The notes below the pieces were generated by a model. It searched no databases. It was not told the DNA's origin and saw only the letters and a program-made list of their open reading frames with translations. From Chloroflexota bacterium (GTDB lineage: Bacteria; Chloroflexota; Anaerolineae; Anaerolineales; Anaerolineaceae), in contig JAEKNU010000031.1 in NCBI GenBank assembly GCA_016838895.1, positions 1 to 44,667 of the forward strand: a stretch of DNA of 44,667 bases. Reading direction: 5' to 3'. Position numbers and translations under genes: made by a program. Below, piece by piece: positions 15,333 to 24,592 of the stretch. The first letter of the stretch is position 1. Each line of letters begins with the position of its first letter.

Positions 15333-16145
15333 TCAGGCAGCTTTAACCTTTGTTAATGTTTTTCTGCCATACTGCCAGATAATATAGGCGACAACAAGGA
15401 AATAGAATCCAAACAAAATCAGGGCAGCAACATCTGATCCCAGGGTGGGAAATACATAATTAGACCAATTGAACATGGTGTGCCCCAGCATTGCAGCAAA
15501 TATACTGCCTTTTGTATTTGCATAGAACCATGCCAGGATAATACCGACCAGTACGGTTGTGAGTAGGAGTCCCCATACAGGACGGTTATAGTAATACTCT
15601 TGTCGCGGGACAAAGAATAAGGGGAGATGCCAAAGGCCCCACATTAAGCCAGCTATGATCGCAGCCGTCAAGGCATCATATTTATTTCGCAGATTCTCAA
15701 AAGCATATCCACGCCAGCCGAATTCTTCCTGTAACGGGCCGCCAAAAAAGAAAATAACAACAAATGCAATAGGAAGCCCAATGGGTTGCGCGAGTGCAGG
15801 GAATTCAGGTGCCGGATCGCCAAACAAAATGGCTAAGGCCAGTGAACCACCAATTAACACAGGGAATAATAGTAGAATGATCCACCACCATTTCCCAAGG
15901 CGGGCCATGAGGCCGCGTTTGAGCAATGCTTTTACGCCTGCATCTCCCTGATAGATGAGGGTTACTAAAATGGCTCCTACCAATGGTCCCCAGGGTCCCA
16001 GGTTGAATGGCCCTGCCAGAAAAGTTTTGACCCCTTCAGGTGCATTCCAAATATGCTGTGCAATCAGTGCATCGGGGATCCAGAACAACCAGGAAAAAGC
16101 AAATGTGATCAGCACGAAGACCCAAACGTTACTTTTTGATTTCAT
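15333..16145 (-). CDS. CPBP-family intramembrane metalloprotease
   Basis: A 270-residue membrane protein with about eight helices and all CPBP motifs: QEEFGWRGYAFENL (EExxxR), GLMWGLWHLPLFF (FxxxH type) and GHTMFNWSN (HxxxN). Family members include CAAX-type proteases and bacteriocin self-immunity proteins; the substrate here is not evident. AAAGGAAA precedes the ATG. Together with the CPBP-like gene downstream it may form a unit. Confidence 0.88.
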   Translation of the reverse strand: MKSKSNVWVFVLITFAFSWLFWIPDALIAQHIWNAPEGVKTFLAGPFNLGPWGPLVGAILVTLIYQGDAGVKALLKRGLMARLGKWWWIILLLFPVLIGGSLALAILFGDPAPEFPALAQPIGLPIAFVVIFFFGGPLQEEFGWRGYAFENLRNKYDALTAAIIAGLMWGLWHLPLFFVPRQEYYYNRPVWGLLLTTVLVGIILAWFYANTKGSIFAAMLGHTMFNWSNYVFPTLGSDVAALILFGFYFLVVAYIIWQYGRKTLTKVKAA

Positions 16146-16395
16146 AATTTATTTTCCTTTCTTAAACAATAAGAATACCTAATAAAATTCACGTCACCAA
16201 ATAAGTGGACTATCTAGATATTATATATGATATATGAGAATAATGGCTTTTTCGATGGCAACTGTGGAGAGTCTCATTTTTTGATATCACTCGGCGAAGG
16301 GGTTATACACAGACTATCAAATAAAAAAGACCTAATGTGCAAAAAAACAGTAAGCGGCACTCAACTTGCGAGGTTCGGCGAATGCCTCTGATTGC
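16146..16395. other. Intergenic stretch without a convincing gene
   Basis: This 250-base gap is AT-rich near 16180-16250, with several TATA-like strings suitable for a minus-strand promoter of the CPBP gene, but no clear -35/-10 pair. No reading frame, repeat or terminator stands out. Confidence 0.5.
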
Positions 16396-17805
16396 TTAGT
16401 TGGCCATAAAGGTATGGGAAAAGAACTCCAGCGGACTCCTGATAATCTCGCAGCTGAACAGGCAATAATGGGGCAGCCATAGCACCAGCGCCAGGACGCA
16501 AATGATGATCGAAACGCCATAAAAAACCAGGCGATGATCCAGGTGCTCTGGCGTATCGGCTGCAACGGACTCTTCTTCGGTTTTCTTTTTATAATTTACG
16601 AACTCCCAGTTGGGCAAATTGATTGAGACAGCCAGCATAGAGAAATTAATACAAGCGACCGTGAACCAGCGGCCGTAATCGTAGGCATTGAAATATACGA
16701 GCAGGGAAACCAAGAACGGGAAGATAAAATACTTGACAAAAAATAAGCCCGAATAGCGCCGCGCCGCGCGTGGGGAGAAGGACTGCGCGAATCGGGAACG
16801 AAGAATGGCATACAACGCCTGACGGCCGAGATACCAAATGATGATTCCCAATGTCGGCAGAATTGCGACCCATGCTTTCCAGTTGGAGAAAATGATATAC
16901 ACTGTAATCTCAGTCGCTCTTAACCTTGTCCACTGCATGGGTGCGAAAGAGCCGGGCAGTGTCGTTCCGGTATTCCTGTCGGGAGGTAACACACAAGTGC
17001 CTTCTCGTATTGCGCCGACGCCCAACCATTTTTCACATATGCCAAGCAATACCTGGTAATCCGGTGTACCGGATAGATACACAGCTACGAAGGCAATCAG
17101 CGCAGGAAGATACAGCATTCCCGTCCATAGGGCGGATTGCAAGAATTTTGATTCGGTTTTCATCCTAAAGATTGACAGTGTGATCATCCCGTGTAGGGGG
17201 ATAAACAAAAGGAAATTTCCCTCATGGACCAGAATGATGGCCGGGAGAAGAAGCAAGGTGATGGGGAGCAACCACTTCACATAACGCCGCAGATTTCCAA
17301 CAGGCAGTGCAGAGCCGTCTCCAATTGGAAATGATTTTTCAATAACGAGCAAATGTAAAAGCACTGTGATATACCCGAGGATTTCCTTGCGGGCGATGGT
17401 ATTGTGATCATGCAGGTAAAAAACGAACAGCGATGGAAGAAAGAGCAAACCAAACAAGGTTAGTGGATGCATGGTTTTGCAGGATCGCATCAACAATCGT
17501 ACATAACCGAACACCACCGCCAGGATCAGTACCCAGGAGAAGACCGCGACAAAATGCAGCGGGGTGACGGATGGTGGTATCAGCCGCCACATGTCTCCTG
17601 ACAACCCGCGCCGGATGAACCCCTGGGAGTAATCGATCAGCCAGTCGGTGTAGGCCCAATAATTCAGGCTGGTCTCGTACATATCCTTGGGGAGCCAGTA
17701 GAGAAAATCGCGGATCCAGAATGCGGAGAATCCGGTCAGCAATAGAAGATTAACAACAAGCCGTGGCTGGGAAAGCATTTTTTTTATACGCTGTGAAAGT
17801 CTCAT
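16396..17805 (-). CDS. Polytopic membrane protein of unknown function
   Basis: A 469-residue protein with about ten transmembrane segments spread over the whole length. It has short polar loops, one longer loop around residues 260-290 (CEKWLGVGAIREGTCVLPPD) and a polar stretch near 415-430. The segment DYSQGFIRRGLSGDMW after the first helix and the late AYDYGRWF recur in uncharacterised membrane proteins of bacterial polysaccharide loci; a transferase or polymerase role is a guess. Its ribosome site (GGAAAAA) directly follows a palindrome at 17816-17833. Confidence 0.8.
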   Translation of the reverse strand: MRLSQRIKKMLSQPRLVVNLLLLTGFSAFWIRDFLYWLPKDMYETSLNYWAYTDWLIDYSQGFIRRGLSGDMWRLIPPSVTPLHFVAVFSWVLILAVVFGYVRLLMRSCKTMHPLTLFGLLFLPSLFVFYLHDHNTIARKEILGYITVLLHLLVIEKSFPIGDGSALPVGNLRRYVKWLLPITLLLLPAIILVHEGNFLLFIPLHGMITLSIFRMKTESKFLQSALWTGMLYLPALIAFVAVYLSGTPDYQVLLGICEKWLGVGAIREGTCVLPPDRNTGTTLPGSFAPMQWTRLRATEITVYIIFSNWKAWVAILPTLGIIIWYLGRQALYAILRSRFAQSFSPRAARRYSGLFFVKYFIFPFLVSLLVYFNAYDYGRWFTVACINFSMLAVSINLPNWEFVNYKKKTEEESVAADTPEHLDHRLVFYGVSIIICVLALVLWLPHYCLFSCEIIRSPLEFFSHTFMAN

Positions 17806-17815
17806 TTTTTCCTTT

Positions 17816-17833
17816 TCCGGAACAGTTCCCGGA
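17816..17833. promoter_or_regulatory. Palindrome abutting the ribosome site of the membrane-protein gene
   Basis: TCCGG-GAAC-TG-TTCCGGA on the minus strand forms an eight-pair dyad whose right arm ends two bases before AAAAGGAAAAAATG. It may be an operator, or a hairpin affecting ribosome access. Confidence 0.45.
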
Positions 17834-17933
17834 TTTTGTGGGACAGGATTTAAACTGAAATGATCACCAAATGCGTTTTATCTTCTATGAAACTGCCTGG
17901 TTGTTAACGCCGGTTTTCTTTTGTGTGAATGGA

Positions 17934-18440
17934 TCAGGAATTTGCCTCAATCTTGTGAAAGCGCAATTCGCAAACACCGTCACCTTTGGCGATGGTTTTG
18001 GGTAGATCAACTACGGCCCCGTAAATTTCGGCGATGCCGCGGTCACCGCACATGGCGATGTCACAGAGGGTGTCAATTTGCTTGTCGCTGCAGTCCTGTT
18101 TTTTCCAGGCATTCACCAGCGGACAGTAGTGAAAATCCACGCCGAGGGTGGTGTCGGTGCTTTCGACAATTTTCATTTCAAAGATTTGCCGACCGACATA
18201 GCCAAATAGGTTCTTTTTCAGGCTTTTCAAACTGTTGCGATCGCCCTTTTTGGCCAGCAACTCGCCCTGATAAACGCCGCAGCGTTTGATCGCTTTTCTG
18301 GCAATGGGTTCCAAATCAAGCCCTTCCTTGCCGGCTTCGTCATAGATCAGATACAGCCACAAGGCGCGGTGCTCGAAAAAATTGCGCAGGGCGCTGAGGA
18401 CAGGATATTTTTTATTGGGGATGTTGGTAATGTTTGACAT
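17934..18440 (-). CDS. L-2-amino-thiazoline-4-carboxylic acid hydrolase-family protein
   Basis: A 168-residue protein with the ATC hydrolase-family signature: FHYCPLVNAWKKQDCSDKQI, then DTLCDIAMCGDRGIAEIYG and DLPKTIAKGDGVCELRFHK. In Pseudomonas the named enzyme converts L-ATC to N-carbamoyl-cysteine, but most homologues in anaerobes sit alone and have no tested substrate. The Cys/His-rich HYCP and CDIAMCGD segments are intact. AAGGAG lies seven bases before the ATG. It is monocistronic; 18441-18641 upstream is empty. Confidence 0.85.
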   Translation of the reverse strand: MSNITNIPNKKYPVLSALRNFFEHRALWLYLIYDEAGKEGLDLEPIARKAIKRCGVYQGELLAKKGDRNSLKSLKKNLFGYVGRQIFEMKIVESTDTTLGVDFHYCPLVNAWKKQDCSDKQIDTLCDIAMCGDRGIAEIYGAVVDLPKTIAKGDGVCELRFHKIEANS

Positions 18441-18641
18441 GATTATGCTCCTTGCAGTTTTCTTAAACTACTATAGCACAGCCAGGAAATGAGGGGGTGG
18501 AGAATAAGAGGATGGAGAACACAATTGCTCTAAGTTAGATTATTCAAATCGTGGTGACACTCCAACCTGATGTGAAGGGATAAAATTTGTTCAATCACCT
18601 TTATGATTATTTCAGCAATATTTCGAGCAAATGGATTCAGA

Positions 18642-20330
18642 TTACGATATAGATATACCAATAATGAATACTATTAGACCAAGTAATACGGTGTTTACAG
18701 TATATGTTTTATTTTTGGCATTTTCTGGTTGAAAATAAAAAGGTAGCATGATTCCGGAAAACATGCACATGAAAAATACAAAAATGGGAAACGCTCCCAT
18801 TCCTGTTACCATAAAAAAGAGAAGCAAAAATGGTATCCAAACTAACATTGGTACGAGAAATAATATTGCCCAAATGGGTTTAATGAATGATTTAAAAGCA
18901 ACAATTTCTTTTTCGTTAAACAAAAATGCTGAAGAAAATAGAACTGCAATCAGTGGCCAAACAAATAAGTAGCTAACTCCAGATAAAGAAAAACTACAAA
19001 TATAAATTATAAGTAACCAGAAAAAGAATATTCCTGTTATTAAATTTGGAAATGTTGTTTGCTTTAACATTGATTGATATATCAATCCTGTACTTCCAAA
19101 TATCAGTATTAATAAGCTGATAAAAAATAACCAGTCATTTTGTGAATGACGTGGATCATATATCCATGCTGCAAAGGCAGCTGGTTTAATGAGGAATCCA
19201 ATTAGCCACAACAATACAGCCAATAATATAACCGAGAATAGTGTTAATATAAAAATGGAAAACCCTTTTAGGATTTCACGATAATTCAAAATGTGCTTAT
19301 GAATACCGAGCCCAACCCATACTGCAAATAAAAAAGTAGAAACTAACGCCAGCGGAATCGCCCAGGACTCAGGATAATGAATCATAATTGCCCCCCATAA
19401 ATTAAAAAATATCCTATCCTGATCCTGCGTTTGACTCAAGTCCATATTTACTAAATTACGAATCAGCATTTCACCTTGAATGCCTGCATGTTTTATGCTG
19501 CTTGAATTTACGATTTCAATCGTATCTTGTGGTGTTTGAATTTCAGGGTAAAGATAGGAAGTACTAAAATTGTAGCCGGAAACACCAGATTCGATAAACG
19601 GAGATAAGTCGGTATCCAATGGTAGTAACCGTGATAGTGAATACAGCCAGGAATTAGCCATCGGCTGCGAAACTGCATCAATATATTGACGAACCAGCCA
19701 ACCATTTTCAGGACTTGTCTGCCACATAAATGCCGGTCCAATGGTAATTGTGTCAAAGTTTATTGCGATTCGCACATCAGACATCCAGGGGTGCTCATTT
19801 ACAAATGCTTTCGCACCTAACATCCCAAGCTCTTCTCCATCAGAGAATAATACGATAATGTCGTTTTTGATTGAATCTATTCTTGATAAACCATTAAGTA
19901 TTTCCAGAACAATAGCAGTTCCAGATCCATTGTCACCTGCACCGGGGGTGCCTTTTTCTGTATCGTAATGGGCAATGATCAGAATTGCTTCATCTGAAGT
20001 GGACCCATTTATTCTGACCAGAATATTTTCCAGTATTTCATTGGATTCAGCAATATCACTTTTCTGAATTTCTGGTGAAAGACCAAGATTTGTTATTTCT
20101 TGCAGCAAATAGTCTCGTGCAATATTATGCTGTACTGAACCTGGATAACGAGGTGAGATAGATATTACTGCCAGATGATCCATTGCCCTCTCGCTGGAAA
20201 AATTTGTCATAGGTGTTTTTGATAAAGAACCATTAAAGAGGAAGAATTGCGCCAGAATAAGAATCGTGGCAAGCAGGAAATAGAAAATCTTAATCATTGT
20301 GTTTTTTCTGGAAACTGATTCAATAAACAT
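18642..20330 (-). CDS. M28-family peptidase with C-terminal membrane domain
   Basis: A 562-residue protein with an N-terminal membrane helix (13-32), an extracytoplasmic M28 aminopeptidase domain (about 45-295) and eight or so C-terminal helices, the layout of Fxna/ERMP1-type enzymes. Zinc ligands are visible: His121 and Asp123 in AHYDTEKG, Asp133 in GAGDNGSG, Glu166-Glu167 in DGEELG and Asp193 in NFDTI. The last ligand, normally the His of a YHTxxDT motif, is Gln265 (IQTPQDT), so peptidase activity is uncertain. An alternative start lies at 20297. It is a stand-alone gene. Confidence 0.85.
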   Translation of the reverse strand: MFIESVSRKNTMIKIFYFLLATILILAQFFLFNGSLSKTPMTNFSSERAMDHLAVISISPRYPGSVQHNIARDYLLQEITNLGLSPEIQKSDIAESNEILENILVRINGSTSDEAILIIAHYDTEKGTPGAGDNGSGTAIVLEILNGLSRIDSIKNDIIVLFSDGEELGMLGAKAFVNEHPWMSDVRIAINFDTITIGPAFMWQTSPENGWLVRQYIDAVSQPMANSWLYSLSRLLPLDTDLSPFIESGVSGYNFSTSYLYPEIQTPQDTIEIVNSSSIKHAGIQGEMLIRNLVNMDLSQTQDQDRIFFNLWGAIMIHYPESWAIPLALVSTFLFAVWVGLGIHKHILNYREILKGFSIFILTLFSVILLAVLLWLIGFLIKPAAFAAWIYDPRHSQNDWLFFISLLILIFGSTGLIYQSMLKQTTFPNLITGIFFFWLLIIYICSFSLSGVSYLFVWPLIAVLFSSAFLFNEKEIVAFKSFIKPIWAILFLVPMLVWIPFLLLFFMVTGMGAFPIFVFFMCMFSGIMLPFYFQPENAKNKTYTVNTVLLGLIVFIIGISIS

Positions 20331-20548
20331 TTGTTCTCACGATTGGAAAATAGAATATTTAACGATTATAGACAAAACTGCAAGAATGGTGTTAGCCTAT
20401 CAAACCGTTAACATATTTTGATATCCTTGAATGATATACGCAACGAAATAATCGATTATGAAATATGCAGTAAGGCTTCATTCATCTGCAATTGGATTTC
20501 ATCCTTGATCGAACCCAATTCCGCTTTTGGTAACGTGAAAATTTTTGT
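20331..20548 (-). other. Intergenic stretch with a possible small gene remnant
   Basis: A minus frame at about 20456-20535 reads TLPKAELGSIKDEIQLQMNE then ALLHIS and stops, a helical C-terminus without a start or an upstream half. It may be the remnant of a lost gene. Nothing else in this gap looks coding. Confidence 0.25.
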
Positions 20549-21967
20549 TCATCGTTCAATCATAAGCTCGGATATTTCATACCAACCATCTGTACGCAAG
20601 CCTTCAATGGCTAATTTCACATGTGCTGTAGTTTTATCTTCCGTGAGGATCGCAACGTCTAAAAAGTAGGTTCCCGCAGGAATTTCGCCAGGTAATATGA
20701 CTGCATCTTGGACTTCATGGTACCCAGGCAGCCATTCCCGTAGGTCTGCATCACTGGTCCACTCTGCTACCACTTGATCGGACTGGTTACGCAGGCGGTA
20801 GGCCAAATGCCATGGGTGGTATATTGGCGCAACACCAATATTCTCCCACTGCGAATTCAGGACAAGTGTGCCGTTTGGCTCAATGATCGCCGTGTGACTG
20901 AGTTCTTTGAGTACGAACCGATAGCCGAGTTTTTTGTCAAACTCGTCGATATTCACTCGCCAGTCTTCTGGTACAGGTGATGACTTTGCGTTAAGAACAG
21001 ACATATGCCATGCAAGACCCTTGCGGAGAATAAGATTAATATCGTATCCGCGCGTGTACCAATCCTGCATTACGCCACAAACTTCAAAATGTACCGGAGC
21101 TGTTTTCCAGGCCTCACCAAGAAGCGGATCAGCGGTTGCTGGCCCATAGGTATCGTCCATATGGTTCCAGTTAATATCAAACATACCATAGTCACCGAAA
21201 CAATCTGCACGCCATCCTGTGCCGTTTGAAACAGCATATTCAACTGCACCGCCAATGGGAATTACCAGAGGTGTACCGGCAAAGGATTGCAGATACCAAT
21301 CCACAATTGCCTGCTGGTTTTCCTCTGTCGGGTAGTACAACTCGCAGGTGGCAAGTGATTTTTCACAACAAGCCGTGTTCCATTCACCCCAGCAACCCAC
21401 TGAACCGATATCGATGTGATCAATATCTGGTGATCCTGCGTAGCGAGCGCCGAATGCGCGTACGAGTCGCTCGTGGTGTTCAAGGAAAAGAGCATCATTA
21501 TGATCAGGGAATACGCCGTCAGTTACCGCGACACGACTAACACCAAGATCGAGCAGCCATTGGGGGGAAGAATCATAAATGGGTGACTCTCTCCAATGTG
21601 GCAAGATGCGAAATGCAAGTGTTTGTCCTTTGGCCTTCGCAGCTAGGATTGCTTTGTCAACAACATCGAAATTGTATTGCCCCGGTGCTGGTTCGAGTTC
21701 CGCCCATGTCCAACGGTAATAGGCTACTGTTGAAGTGGGATGCTGATTAAGGGGAAGTTCAACGCCGTGAAATTCGGAGAACCCCCGACCTGGATTATCC
21801 AATATGCTGTCAATCTCGATCGGTTGAACCGTAATCATACTTGGGTTGGATTCGGATTCTGAACCGGATGAAAAACCATATTCGTTACCCAAATCAGTAT
21901 TTATCCTTGTGGAACAGCCGCTACCAAGAAGAAACACAAATAGATACAAACCTATGATGTTTCTCAT
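20549..21967 (-). CDS. DUF4832-domain lipoprotein
   Basis: A 472-residue secreted protein. The start at 21967 gives a lipoprotein signal (MRNIIGLYLFVFLLGSGCS, lipobox Cys18); the frame is open to 22042. The catalytic-looking half follows a beta/alpha-barrel pattern after the family hallmark DNPGRGF: YYRWTWAELEPAPGQYNF, RILPHW, IDIGSVGCWGEWN. The C-terminal beta domain with NSQWENIGVAPIYHPWHLAY is DUF4832. Homologues are treated as putative glycoside-hydrolase-like surface proteins without a known substrate. No partner genes are adjacent. The 22043-22152 gap is empty. Confidence 0.85.
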   Translation of the reverse strand: MRNIIGLYLFVFLLGSGCSTRINTDLGNEYGFSSGSESESNPSMITVQPIEIDSILDNPGRGFSEFHGVELPLNQHPTSTVAYYRWTWAELEPAPGQYNFDVVDKAILAAKAKGQTLAFRILPHWRESPIYDSSPQWLLDLGVSRVAVTDGVFPDHNDALFLEHHERLVRAFGARYAGSPDIDHIDIGSVGCWGEWNTACCEKSLATCELYYPTEENQQAIVDWYLQSFAGTPLVIPIGGAVEYAVSNGTGWRADCFGDYGMFDINWNHMDDTYGPATADPLLGEAWKTAPVHFEVCGVMQDWYTRGYDINLILRKGLAWHMSVLNAKSSPVPEDWRVNIDEFDKKLGYRFVLKELSHTAIIEPNGTLVLNSQWENIGVAPIYHPWHLAYRLRNQSDQVVAEWTSDADLREWLPGYHEVQDAVILPGEIPAGTYFLDVAILTEDKTTAHVKLAIEGLRTDGWYEISELMIER

Positions 21968-22152
21968 TGTTATCTTTTGTAGTTTTATCTCAGTTTCTTC
22001 CAGATAATTCATTTTTCTTTTATACCCATAAATCCAAAGCACACCATAAAGCCATTTTTACAGATTCGTTCTAACGCACGTTATATTTTCCATCGTTTAT
22101 ATTGCATCAATTTTGGCATCCAGATGAGGTTGACTGATTGTATATTGATTGT

Positions 22153-22806
22153 TCATGAATAGATTTTCTCAAGTTTTCTCACCCTACCCTGTGTTGCCTT
22201 TTTGGGGTGATCTTTAAATTGTTCGCAAAAACTCAAGACCATTTTTTTCTCTTCTTGTGTTAGATGTTTTCCAATCTTCATAAAGGCTTCCATGATCCAA
22301 TCATGTTCATTGTTGATTATATTATTGGTTGAATCAAGCAAGATTGGAAATACTTCTTTTGTCGCCTCAGCAGATATTTCTCCATAATCTCCCAGATATA
22401 AATCAGCAGCGCCAGCCAGACATAATTGGCCATCAGTTTTCTCATAAATATATCTGCGAGCGAATGGTAATGCTTTCTTTGCAATTTCAGGATTTTCCCT
22501 GGCGCAAAATCCCATTGTACGAATGATCATCCATTTTGTTTGGGCTTCTGCTGCCTCTAATGCAGGCAAGAGATCTTCCAAATGTTCTGAAATCAAATTG
22601 GATTGTTTTTCTGCAACGATTTCGATGATTTTCGCAGCACCGGCACGAATGTTTCTTTTTGATTTATCCTCGAGCCGGAAACACACCAAAGCAAGTGCTT
22701 CATCTAATAGATCCGTTTTTCCATCCAGTACTTCCTTGGCGAGTTCCTTTCCAAGTGCGCTGGAAACGGTTCCTTTGTTATTTGCTAATTTTTCCAATAA
22801 ATCCAT
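22153..22806 (-). CDS. HEAT/ARM-repeat protein
   Basis: A 217-residue all-helical protein made of HEAT-like helix pairs: AGAAKIIEIVAEKQSNLISE, ALEAAEAQTKWMIIRTMGFC, and a later pair with GAADLYLGDYGEIS. A basic C-terminus (KKATQGRVRKLEKIY) follows. Such proteins usually scaffold other proteins; some bind alkylated DNA, but no DNA-glycosylase residues are evident. The ATG at 22806 has GGAG six bases upstream; a TTG at 22818 is the only alternative. It stands alone. Confidence 0.78.
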   Translation of the reverse strand: MDLLEKLANNKGTVSSALGKELAKEVLDGKTDLLDEALALVCFRLEDKSKRNIRAGAAKIIEIVAEKQSNLISEHLEDLLPALEAAEAQTKWMIIRTMGFCARENPEIAKKALPFARRYIYEKTDGQLCLAGAADLYLGDYGEISAEATKEVFPILLDSTNNIINNEHDWIMEAFMKIGKHLTQEEKKMVLSFCEQFKDHPKKATQGRVRKLEKIYS

Positions 22807-22980
22807 ACTTTTCTCCAATTAACTAAATATCATAGAATTAATATTCATTAATGTTTGTTTCCTATTTACCTGTTTGTTTTGGATAAATTATAGAGATTTT
22901 ACCAATGGAGATACAACAGAAGTAGGGTGATAAATTGGGTAGAGATAGGATAGTCTCAGGGGGCAACGAGTTTACAAAAT

Positions 22981-23000
22981 GGTGGGTCAGTGACCCAACC
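22981..23000. repeat. TGGGTCA/TGACCCA hairpin overlapping the GNAT stop
   Basis: A perfect dyad TGGGTCA-G-TGACCCA (22983-22997) followed by ACC overlaps the last codons of the GNAT gene. The same TGGGTC/GACCCA design occurs at 8802-8816. On the plus strand it carries ACCCAAC, an attC-type core box. Function unknown. Confidence 0.5.
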
Positions 23001-23532
23001 TGCTACTTTTTAAAAGCGAATATAAATTGTGATCATAGTATTTACCTTTGTAATAATGTTTCTCACGTACAACGCCTTCAAGAGAAAACCCCAATTTTTC
23101 CAGCAAGTGATTTGAAGCCGCATTATTGACAAATACAAAAGCATATATTCTGTTTAATCCAAGATTCCCAAAACCGTAAGATAGCATTTCTGTAAGAGCT
23201 TCGCTCATATAACCGTTGCTCCAATGATCTGGAAACAAGTCATATCCAATTTCTGCGGCGTTATTGGTGTTGTCGTAACGATGAAAACCACAAGTGCCAA
23301 TCGGGTTCGAGCCATTAATCAAGGTGATACACCAGCGTACATGAGTTGGAGACGCTAAATCCATACACCAATCTAATATCTCCTTGGATGCATCAATATT
23401 TTCAGGAGGTTCATTATCATAGAGGAACGCTGTCACCTTACTATTTGAAAAGTGAGCATGAACGAAATCCAAATCACTGCTCTCAAAATTTCTAAGCAAT
23501 AATCTATTTGTTTTCAATTCACTGATATTCAT
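22987..23532 (-). CDS. GNAT N-acetyltransferase, RimJ/RimL type
   Basis: A 181-residue acetyltransferase starting LKTNRLLLRNFESSDLDFVH. The acetyl-CoA loop region is HWSNGYMSEALTEML (the usual Arg/Gln-x-x-Gly-x-Gly is relaxed to W-S-N-G-Y-M). NAASNHLLEKLGFSLEGVVR and a final HNLYSLL strand follow. Length is normal. The acceptor is unknown. GCGGAG precedes the ATG by five to six bases. Its last codons lie inside the hairpin at 22981-23000. Confidence 0.85.
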   Translation of the reverse strand: MNISELKTNRLLLRNFESSDLDFVHAHFSNSKVTAFLYDNEPPENIDASKEILDWCMDLASPTHVRWCITLINGSNPIGTCGFHRYDNTNNAAEIGYDLFPDHWSNGYMSEALTEMLSYGFGNLGLNRIYAFVFVNNAASNHLLEKLGFSLEGVVREKHYYKGKYYDHNLYSLLKSSRLGH

Positions 23533-23708
23533 AAAAACTCCGCGGGAAGAAACCTGGTGAATGTAAATGGCGAACGATGTTTTATCCAGCTATCTGTAAA
23601 AAAACCCATAATTTGTTGAGGTAGACAACAGAAAAACTTTACGATAACTCCATTATATTGCAAACCTTGAATGATAGTGGTGGAACGATGGAGTGCAGAT
23701 CTTCCATA

Positions 23709-23738
23709 GAAAAAACGCTCTGATCAATCAGAGCGTCT
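23709..23738 (-). terminator. Perfect terminator behind a DUF35 tail copy
   Basis: Minus strand ACGCTCTGA-TTGA-TCAGAGCGT followed by TTTTT. The stem is nine perfect pairs (23715-23723 with 23728-23736). It is the best-preserved member of the terminator family that accompanies DUF35 tails. Confidence 0.85.
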
Positions 23739-23762
23739 CATCAATTCAAATACATATTTACC

Positions 23763-23825
23763 CGTTTGCAACACTGGTCTAAAACTTACCCGCTAATGAG
23801 GGTTTTACCTATATACACGGTCTGT
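23763..23825 (-). repeat. DUF35 3'-tail module, short hairpin-bearing copy
   Basis: Minus strand GTATATAGGTAAAACCCTC, ATTAGCGGGTAAG, then TTTTAGACCAGTGTTGCAAA. It matches the end of the DUF35 gene (GGTATAAGTTTAGGCCGGTG then ATGCAAAC) with the same hairpin insertion as the 24.8, 25.8 and 30.5 kb copies. Only the last 60 bases are recognisable. The terminator at 23709-23738 follows it. 23826-23958 shows no gene. Confidence 0.7.
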
Positions 23826-23958
23826 GTGTTCGTTATGAGCATGGTCGATCTAGCGGTTTGGTAGTGATAGGGTACACCCTTGGAAAATGTTCGGGATCAG
23901 TATATCTCAAAAGCCAGAACCAAATTCCATTAATCAAGACGCATACCCACGAGTCTGA

Positions 23959-23978
23959 GGTTACGCTTTGTTAGCTGG
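23959..23978 (-). other. attC-like core box behind the lipoprotein gene
   Basis: Plus strand GGTTACGCTTTGTTAGCTGG, 70 bases past the lipoprotein stop. On the minus strand it reads AGCTAAC-AAAGCGTAACC, the R''-L'' order of an attC site. A plus-strand AAGGAGGATATC and an ATG-AAA-TAG mini-frame follow at 23993-24016, perhaps the stump of a lost plus-strand gene. Confidence 0.45.
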
Positions 23979-24049
23979 TGATTATATCCTTAAGGAGGAT
24001 ATCAATAATGAAATAGATTTGAAAAACCATCATTTCAATATTAATGGTC

Positions 24050-24553
24050 TTAGGGGAGGCTAACTGCCACCTCCTGTCCAGCTTTAACCGTGACTGTTGC
24101 TATATTTGCAACGCAATATTTTTCGGGGGTCAGGTTATCAAAGCGGAAGGATGCGTCGGGTTCAACGATAGCTTCAGCGATAATTTCATCAGACGGACAG
24201 GCACCAAAGCCGAGGGGCATAAACATGCCAATACCGGCAGGGTTCGTGCCAACGATTGAGCCTGTGCTGCCATCAGGGCCGGGAGGTGGTTCTTCAGGTG
24301 GAGGTTCATTTTCCGGCATAGGTTCACCTGGGGGCGGTTCTTCAGGTGGCGGTTCGTTTTCCGGCATAGGTTCACCTGGGGGCGGTTCTTCGAGTGGGTG
24401 CTCTTCATCATTAGGAGGAGCTCCCTGCATGGGTTCATTGGGTGAAGGTTGACCTGGTCCCTGTGGTAAATTACAGGAAGTCATCCCGACGAACAGAACC
24501 AGAATGACCAGGGTGTAACAAAAATATCGTATCCAATCTTTTTTTACCTGCAT
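24050..24553 (-). CDS. Proline-rich repeat lipoprotein
   Basis: A 167-residue protein with a lipoprotein signal (basic MQVKKDW, hydrophobic core, lipobox VGMTSC). A Pro/Glu-rich linker with repeats of EEPPPGEPMPENEPPP follows, encoded by a 48-bp tandem DNA repeat at 24296-24343 and 24344-24391. The small C-terminal beta domain (SIVGTNPAG, ASFRFDNLTPEKYCVANIAT, VTVKAGQEVAVSLP) resembles a carboxypeptidase-regulatory-like or SdrD_B-type module. The start at 24553 has AAGGA 10 bases upstream. The open frame upstream begins inside an attC-like box. A surface spacer protein is the likely role. Confidence 0.78.
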   Translation of the reverse strand: MQVKKDWIRYFCYTLVILVLFVGMTSCNLPQGPGQPSPNEPMQGAPPNDEEHPLEEPPPGEPMPENEPPPEEPPPGEPMPENEPPPEEPPPGPDGSTGSIVGTNPAGIGMFMPLGFGACPSDEIIAEAIVEPDASFRFDNLTPEKYCVANIATVTVKAGQEVAVSLP

Positions 24554-24592
24554 GAGATTTTCCTTTCGGTTTGAACCATTCCTTAAAAAACC

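Noticed and set aside
24296..24391. Possible CRISPR-like repeat
   Set aside because: Only two directly abutting units without spacers, in frame within a lipoprotein gene.
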